Assembly: GCF_018687715.1 (NCBI RefSeq)
Contig: NC_056758.1
Coordinates: forward strand, 16,519,501-16,583,500
Direction: 5' to 3'
From: Carya illinoinensis
Taxonomy: Eukaryota; Streptophyta; Magnoliopsida; Fagales; Juglandaceae
DNA: 64,000 bases
Each line of letters starts with the position of its first letter. The first letter of the stretch is position 1. The notes below the pieces were generated by a model. That model saw nothing but the letters and a program-made list of their open reading frames with translations. It made no database searches and was not told where the DNA came from. Of this stretch, positions 58,991 through 64,000 are shown piece by piece. The translations under genes were made by a program, and so were the position numbers.

Positions 58991-61900
58991 TAAGTCAATA
59001 TTCTTTACATTTATCTTAAATGCTTCAAAGTATTAAGATACATTTCTACCAATAGCCTTAGTAAGAGGATCAGCTAACATCTTGCTAGTAAAGATATGTT
59101 GTAGGATCACCTCACATCACGCAACATCTCGAATGTAGTATAACCGAATATCTATGTGTTTGGTTCTTCCATGGTATTTGGGATCCTTGGCAGATGCCAA
59201 AGCTGCCATACTATCACCATATATTTTAAGAGTTTCATTTGCAAGAGTTGTAACCTCTAGGCGCTGAAAAAATCTCCTTAACCAAACAGCTTCTTTTAGC
59301 TGTTGAACCAGTAATGTACTTTGACTCTATCATAGACAAAGCAATGCATGATTGTTTATTGCTACACATAAGGAACTCTGGCCATTTCTTTCTTTTCCTC
59401 ATCATTCTTAGGGCAATGTTCTAGGCTCAAAGTATAACCCTTCTCAATTGGAGTGTCTATGGGTTTGGAGTTGTGCATACGAAATCATTCTAGAATTTTC
59501 TTGATGTAAGTCTCTTGAGACAAACCAAGAAGCTTCCTAGATCGATCACTTGAAATTTTAACTCCCAGCACATAATTTGCTTCACTCATGTCCTTCATCT
59601 CAAAAGTGGAGGACAACTATTCTTTTGTGACGACAATTATTTACATATCATTTTCAGTTAATAAGATGTCATCCATGTACAGAAACAAAATTACAAAAAA
59701 ATTTTCATGTACGTTTAATATACACACAATGGTCTTCTTCTAGCATCTCAAAACCAATTGAAGTAATGACTTTATGAAATCTGAAATACCATTGTTTAGA
59801 CGACTGTTTAAGGCCATAAATAGAACGTTTCAGCTGTCATACTTTGCATTCTTATACTCTAGTCTCAAAACCAACAAGTTGATCTATATAGATCTCCTCA
59901 TCTAGTTCTCTATTGAGAAATGAAGTTTTCACATCCATTTGAAAAAGTTCTAAATCTATATGTGCAACTATAGCTAGAATGAAGCGAATGGAATCAAATC
60001 TCACCATAGGGGAGAATGTTTTTTTCATAATCTATACCCTCTCTTTGAGTATCCTTTGCCACGAATCGGGCCTTATACTTGTCAATTGATCTATTTGTCT
60101 GATGCTTAAATTTTAAAACCCATTTGTTTCCAATATATTTACACCCACTTGGAAGATCAACTAACTCCCAAACTTGGTTCTTTGCCATAAAACTCATCTC
60201 ATCTCTCACAGTAGCCAGCTATTTATTTGAAGCAGGTGAACTTAGTGCTTTCTCATAAGAAGAAGGTTCATTGAAGTCAGATAGAGCACACGTAAAAGAT
60301 TTCCCTTCAATCTCAAAACGACGATGAGGAATGGCTTTACATTTGCTTTTACATAACTGAGACTATTGTGAGTTACTTTCTAGTGGTATACTCCTAATAG
60401 GGGACAAGTCACTCCTTTTATCTTTTGCAATTTTAGGATGTGATAATTCTCCACCTTTGCCAAAAGATGGTGTAACTTCCTCAAGTTCTTGCAGCTCAAA
60501 AGTTCAAGATTATTCTTTGCCTTACCAATATTGGAAAAATCATTCTCGATAAATGTGACATCACGTGACTCTATTTCTGTCATCCCTCCATTAAGATGTT
60601 CACCAAACATTATATAGCCCTTTGAGGTCTTTGAATATCTTATAAAGATATGCTTATTTGCTTTAGGGCCAAGTTTTCCATATTTATGGGAAGTGGTGTG
60701 AACATAACCCGTAGAGCCCCAAGGTCACAAATGTTCTAAATTTGATTTTACATAATTTTATAATTCATATGGGGTTGCAGGAACGGATATAGAAGGCACA
60801 CGATTCAAAATGTAGGCAACAACTAAAAGAAAATCTCTCAAAAAATATATTGGCAAGTTCGCTTGCGCCATCATTGATCGAACCATTTCTAATAAGGTAC
60901 GATTTCTCCTTTATACAGCACCATTTTGTTGTGGTGTGCCAGGAATCATTAATTACTTGTGTATCCATTTTTGCTCACATAGTCCTTGAAACTCTTTAGA
61001 TAAGTATTCTCAACTCTAATCAGTTCGTAGAATTTTTAAATTCATTTTCTTTATGATTCTCAACCACAGCCACAAAGCGCTTGAAGCAGTCTAATGCTTT
61101 AAAGCAATTAGAGATCAGATAGACATGACTGAAACATGAGTAGTCATCTATAAAGGTGGGAAAATAAGAGGTGCCATGACATACCTTCACATTCATAGGT
61201 TCACAAATATCAGAATGGACTAACTCTAAAGGATAAGATATCCTAGGAGACTTTCCAAAAGGCTTCCTACAAGTCTTACCAGCTTAAACAAGGCTTATAC
61301 ACAGCTAGGCTTACATTAACAAGAGACCCCAATAGGCCTTCTCTAGTTAGTCTAGTCATTTTATCTTTTCCTATGTGGCCTAGTTTAGCATGACATTTCA
61401 ATGAATTAGAAACAACATCATCATCATTTGAAACCATAAAAGAAAATGAGGAATTATCTAAATCCAATATAAATAAACCATTCAAAAGAAAACTATGTTC
61501 ATACAAAGTTATATCCAAATAAAAGTCTAACTAAGAGCCATGAAAGTGAAAAGTAAAACCAAGTTCCAACATAGAAATAACTAAAAATAGATTACATTGA
61601 ACACCAGGTGCATATAGCACATCGTGAAGAAGTAACAATTGTCCTAAATGCATCTTGAGTTGGCATGTGCCAACTTTAAGTACTTCCTCCCGAGTTCCAT
61701 TACCCAATATAACGTACTATCTGTCAACTAGTATTATTCGATAATCTATGAACCCAACTCGATCTCGAACTACATGTTTGGTTGCTCTTGTATCTACAAT
61801 TTATTTAGGGATTGAGTGAGCAACAAAAATTTGTGAACAAACATAAGTAACGAGAGAGTTGTGTTTAGGAGATACCTTCTTTACCTCAGTGCACTCACGA

Positions 61901-62317
61901 GCAAAGTGTCCCACTTTTCCACTGTTATAACACTTCAATTTGGACTTGTCCTGGCTAGCATGCTTGCTTTTGTGATGCTTTGCTACTTTTCCATCCTTTG
62001 GGCAAAGACTATTTGCCGCTCCATTTGATCTCTTATGTTGCTTGCTCTTAGGTCTGAATGCCTTGTGCTTTCCAGCTTAGGCAGCAAGTAGAATATTACG
62101 GTGCGAATATATGTGCTCCACCTCTAGCTCTAAATGGCGAGATATATTAGTAAAACTCTTAATATTCTCACTATGTGTCAAAACAAGCTTCATTTGCCTC
62201 CAGTTTGATTTGGACAAAAATTGTATCACAACGGTAACTTGTTGTTCATTAATGAGATTATTGTTAGATCAAGAATCAAGACAAACATTGACCTAAAATG
62301 CTCAATCATTGTATGTT
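58991..62317 (-). pseudogene. Ty1/copia gag-pol remnant
   Basis: Minus-strand order matches Copia. Gag C-terminus NIKSFTNISRHLELEVEHIY (about 62190-62110), zinc knuckle CYNSGKVGHFAREC (61936-61892; second Cys changed to Ser), and a protease-like part near 61800. Then GAG-pre-integrase (CHAKLGHIGKDKMTRL near 61360), integrase pieces near 60960-60500, and RT beginning QVWELVDLPSGCKYIGNKWV (60180) with KYKARFVAKD and YMDD at 59666-59680. An RNase H trace follows near 59100. Stops and shifts are frequent (for example after 59994 and near 61275), so it is inactive. The N-terminal part of gag is found beyond the CACTA-like insertion at 63320-63575. Confidence 0.85.
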
Positions 62318-63320
62318 CACTACAAAAACAAATTAGTAGATTGGGCTATTTTTATTTCCTGCAAGATTAATATCGCCAGAAGTAGCTAACATTTTCATTT
62401 CAGTCGAAATCTTATAGCTAACTAGAAATGTAGCCGGAATTAAAGACTTTTTCCTGTGAGTTTTGGTCACCGGAAATAATCTTGCCAAAAATAACTCTAT
62501 TCCGTATTTCTAGGTGGTTTTAATAACCTATTACAACGACAAAGTTTTGCCACAATTTCGTTGGCCGCTTTAAATGACTTATTACCGCGACTTCTAGTTG
62601 CTGTATTAACTCTTTTAAATCCCCTTCTTAGTTCGTCTTCACCCTTTCCGTCACTTTCCTCCTCCTCTCTCTCTCTCTCTCTAGGGATTTAACATTCTCA
62701 CAGGATTTTTGATCGTTGCCACCGACACTGTCGTCTCATCGACGCTGATCAGTTTTAAAAAAACTCATGAAAGGGCTGCTCAAGTCAAAGAAGATCTTTA
62801 CCAGCTTGTGGTCTAGTAAAGGGGAAATGGTGACAATAGTGGCTCCGATTCATCACTCTGAATGACATCAGCAAACTTTAATAGTAGTACTTATCGTTAA
62901 ATAAATTTATAGTTTCGTGGGTTGTTTTGGGCCTTGTGCATTTCTTAATGACATCAACAAATTTCAACAGTAGTGCTAATCGTTTATAGATTTTATAAAC
63001 TTAAAAAAATGAAGTGTATATAGATTTTAGATGAGGAGTTCAAAGTTTATTTTGCTGAGAAATTTATTGTTAGACCAAAAAATTTTTACTTACTGGAAAT
63101 GAAATTCATAAATTTCAATTAATTCTAGAGTACTTGTGAGAAAAAGAAATATTTTATTTGCTATGAAGAAGGAAAATACACTCATTTGATTTGAGTGAAT
63201 AAAAATCAATATAATTAAAAAAAAATCGTGAATATCAGCGGCCAGAGGTATTCGTGGCGAAATAGTAAAATATTTCTGTCAATAGCTGGGAAAAGTCTTT
63301 CTTGGCTCAAAATATGTTCA
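62318..63320. mobile_element. CACTA-like (En/Spm) insertion in the Copia gag
   Basis: The left edge CACTACAAAAACAAATTAG at 62318 has the CACTA terminus and interrupts the Copia gag, whose N-terminal half continues at about 63320. The next 300 bp contain subterminal words such as GGAAATAA, GCCGGAATT and CCGCGAC typical of such elements. A 50-bp direct repeat (AATGACATCA(G/A)CAAA...) stands near 62862 and 62950. The right end (expected TAGTG) and TSD were not found, so the right boundary is an estimate from where gag resumes. No transposase was seen. Confidence 0.5.
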
Positions 63321-63575
63321 TTTGCGCACACACTAATCTTTCTTTGCCCAAGCCTGATAGGCTTTCATATCACGGCAATGTTGAGAAGTATTCCATTCCT
63401 CAGGTTGTATCATAAGATGAGACAGACTTTTCAAGTACCTCATGTTCATTAAGTAGATATTGGATTTTTCTATACCACATGTCATAGTTAGTCTCATCCA
63501 ATTTCTCTCATTTAGTAAGGTCAGCACCTACATTTTTAGTGGCCATTATCACTACATTCATTACGTGAGATTGAA
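63320..63575 (-). pseudogene. Copia gag N-terminal piece
   Basis: The minus strand gives NVGADLTK then EKLDETNYDMWYRKIQYLL (about 63540-63460) and DMKAYQAWAKKD (about 63370-63335), the opening of Copia Gag. One stop and a frameshift lie between. It is the missing start of the gag-pol remnant at 58991-62317. Confidence 0.7.
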
Positions 63576-63679
63576 ATTAGCACATATTTAATTTTATTCC
63601 AAAATCTAACTAGACCATGGAATTCCTTCCTACATAATGAGAACGAAAATTTTATAAAAAGCTAGTAATCATCTCCTAC

Positions 63680-63797
63680 TATATAAGTTAAAATATCATA
63701 TCTAATTAATCTTTAATAAAATTTATAGAGGAGTTTTTTTTTTATATAAGTTAAAATATCATATCTAATTAATCTTTAATAAAATTTATAGAGGAAA
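63680..63797. repeat. Tandem duplication of ~53 bp
   Basis: ATATAAGTTAAAATATCATA... to ...TTTATAGAGGA is present at about 63680-63733 and, after a T run, again at about 63744-63797 with no visible change. A recent local duplication is likely. Confidence 0.9.
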
Positions 63798-64000
63798 CTC
63801 CAAACTCATGCACATATACTCCATTCATCAATTGTAAAAAAACCATAACCATTGCGCTATACACATAGCGCATAGGCTCCACTTAAAGTCTCATTGATAA
63901 TTTGGTGCATCATGTTAAGGTGACCTTAAAGTATATCAATAGACGTGAAACACATCTATTTACATAGCCTTATTAATAAAATTATATTCACAATATTACA
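63798..64000. other. Unassigned edge of the window
   Basis: Sequence such as TATACTTTAAGGTCACCTTAA (read on the minus strand; first 20 bases) resembles Copia 3' regions, but no LTR or ORF could be set within the remaining bases. Confidence 0.3.

Overview
This is plant nuclear DNA. Its genes have GT-AG introns, it is AT-rich, and it is loaded with LTR retrotransposons, hAT elements and LINE fragments. It carries three recognisable host genes. I infer a woody eudicot; the style of the repeats suggests Fagales/Juglandaceae, but the sequence does not prove this.

Genic part (1-26 kb). (1) A four-exon GT47/exostosin-family glycosyltransferase lies at 2193-4797 (+). (2) A ten-exon nuclear gene for the plastid lipid-importer ATPase TGD3 lies at 13133-20980 (+). 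Its 3.6-kb second intron holds an antisense LINE fragment and a diverged duplication. (3) A single-exon CLAVATA2-type LRR receptor-like protein lies at 23641-25836 (-), tail-to-tail with TGD3. Between the genes are a decayed gypsy gag (5.7-6.7 kb), a 663-bp non-autonomous hAT element (7516-8178), a pol-less Copia element with both LTRs and a perfect 5-bp target-site duplication (TSD) (8569-10796), and a LINE reverse-transcriptase fragment (22.1-23.0 kb).

Repeat part (about 27-64 kb). This is a stack of nested transposons. The oldest visible layer is a minus-strand Ty3/gypsy element of Tat/Ogre type. Its decayed pol (PR-RT-RH-extra RNase H-INT) lies at 57.3-54.1 kb. Downstream of pol it has a tandem array of about 40 units of about 79 bp (50.3-54.0 kb), then an antisense extra ORF of the 'putative gypsy type transposon' (Transposase_28) kind. 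That antisense ORF is cut into four pieces (27858-28002, 32175-33544, 41755-42650, 49846-50200) by three later insertions. These are a probable 4.2-kb solo LTR (TSD GAAGG), an 8.2-kb LTR element with an intact gag and no pol (TSD CTGTC, nearly identical 2.1-kb LTRs), and a 7.2-kb hAT element with a broken transposase. A 572-bp hAT MITE sits inside the 79-bp array. The host pol is interrupted at its protease end by a Copia element (about 57.4 kb to past 63.6 kb), whose gag is in turn split by a CACTA-like insertion.

I saw no tRNA, rRNA, CRISPR or bacterial-type features. All calls come from reading motifs, splice signals and repeats by eye; no database search was run.
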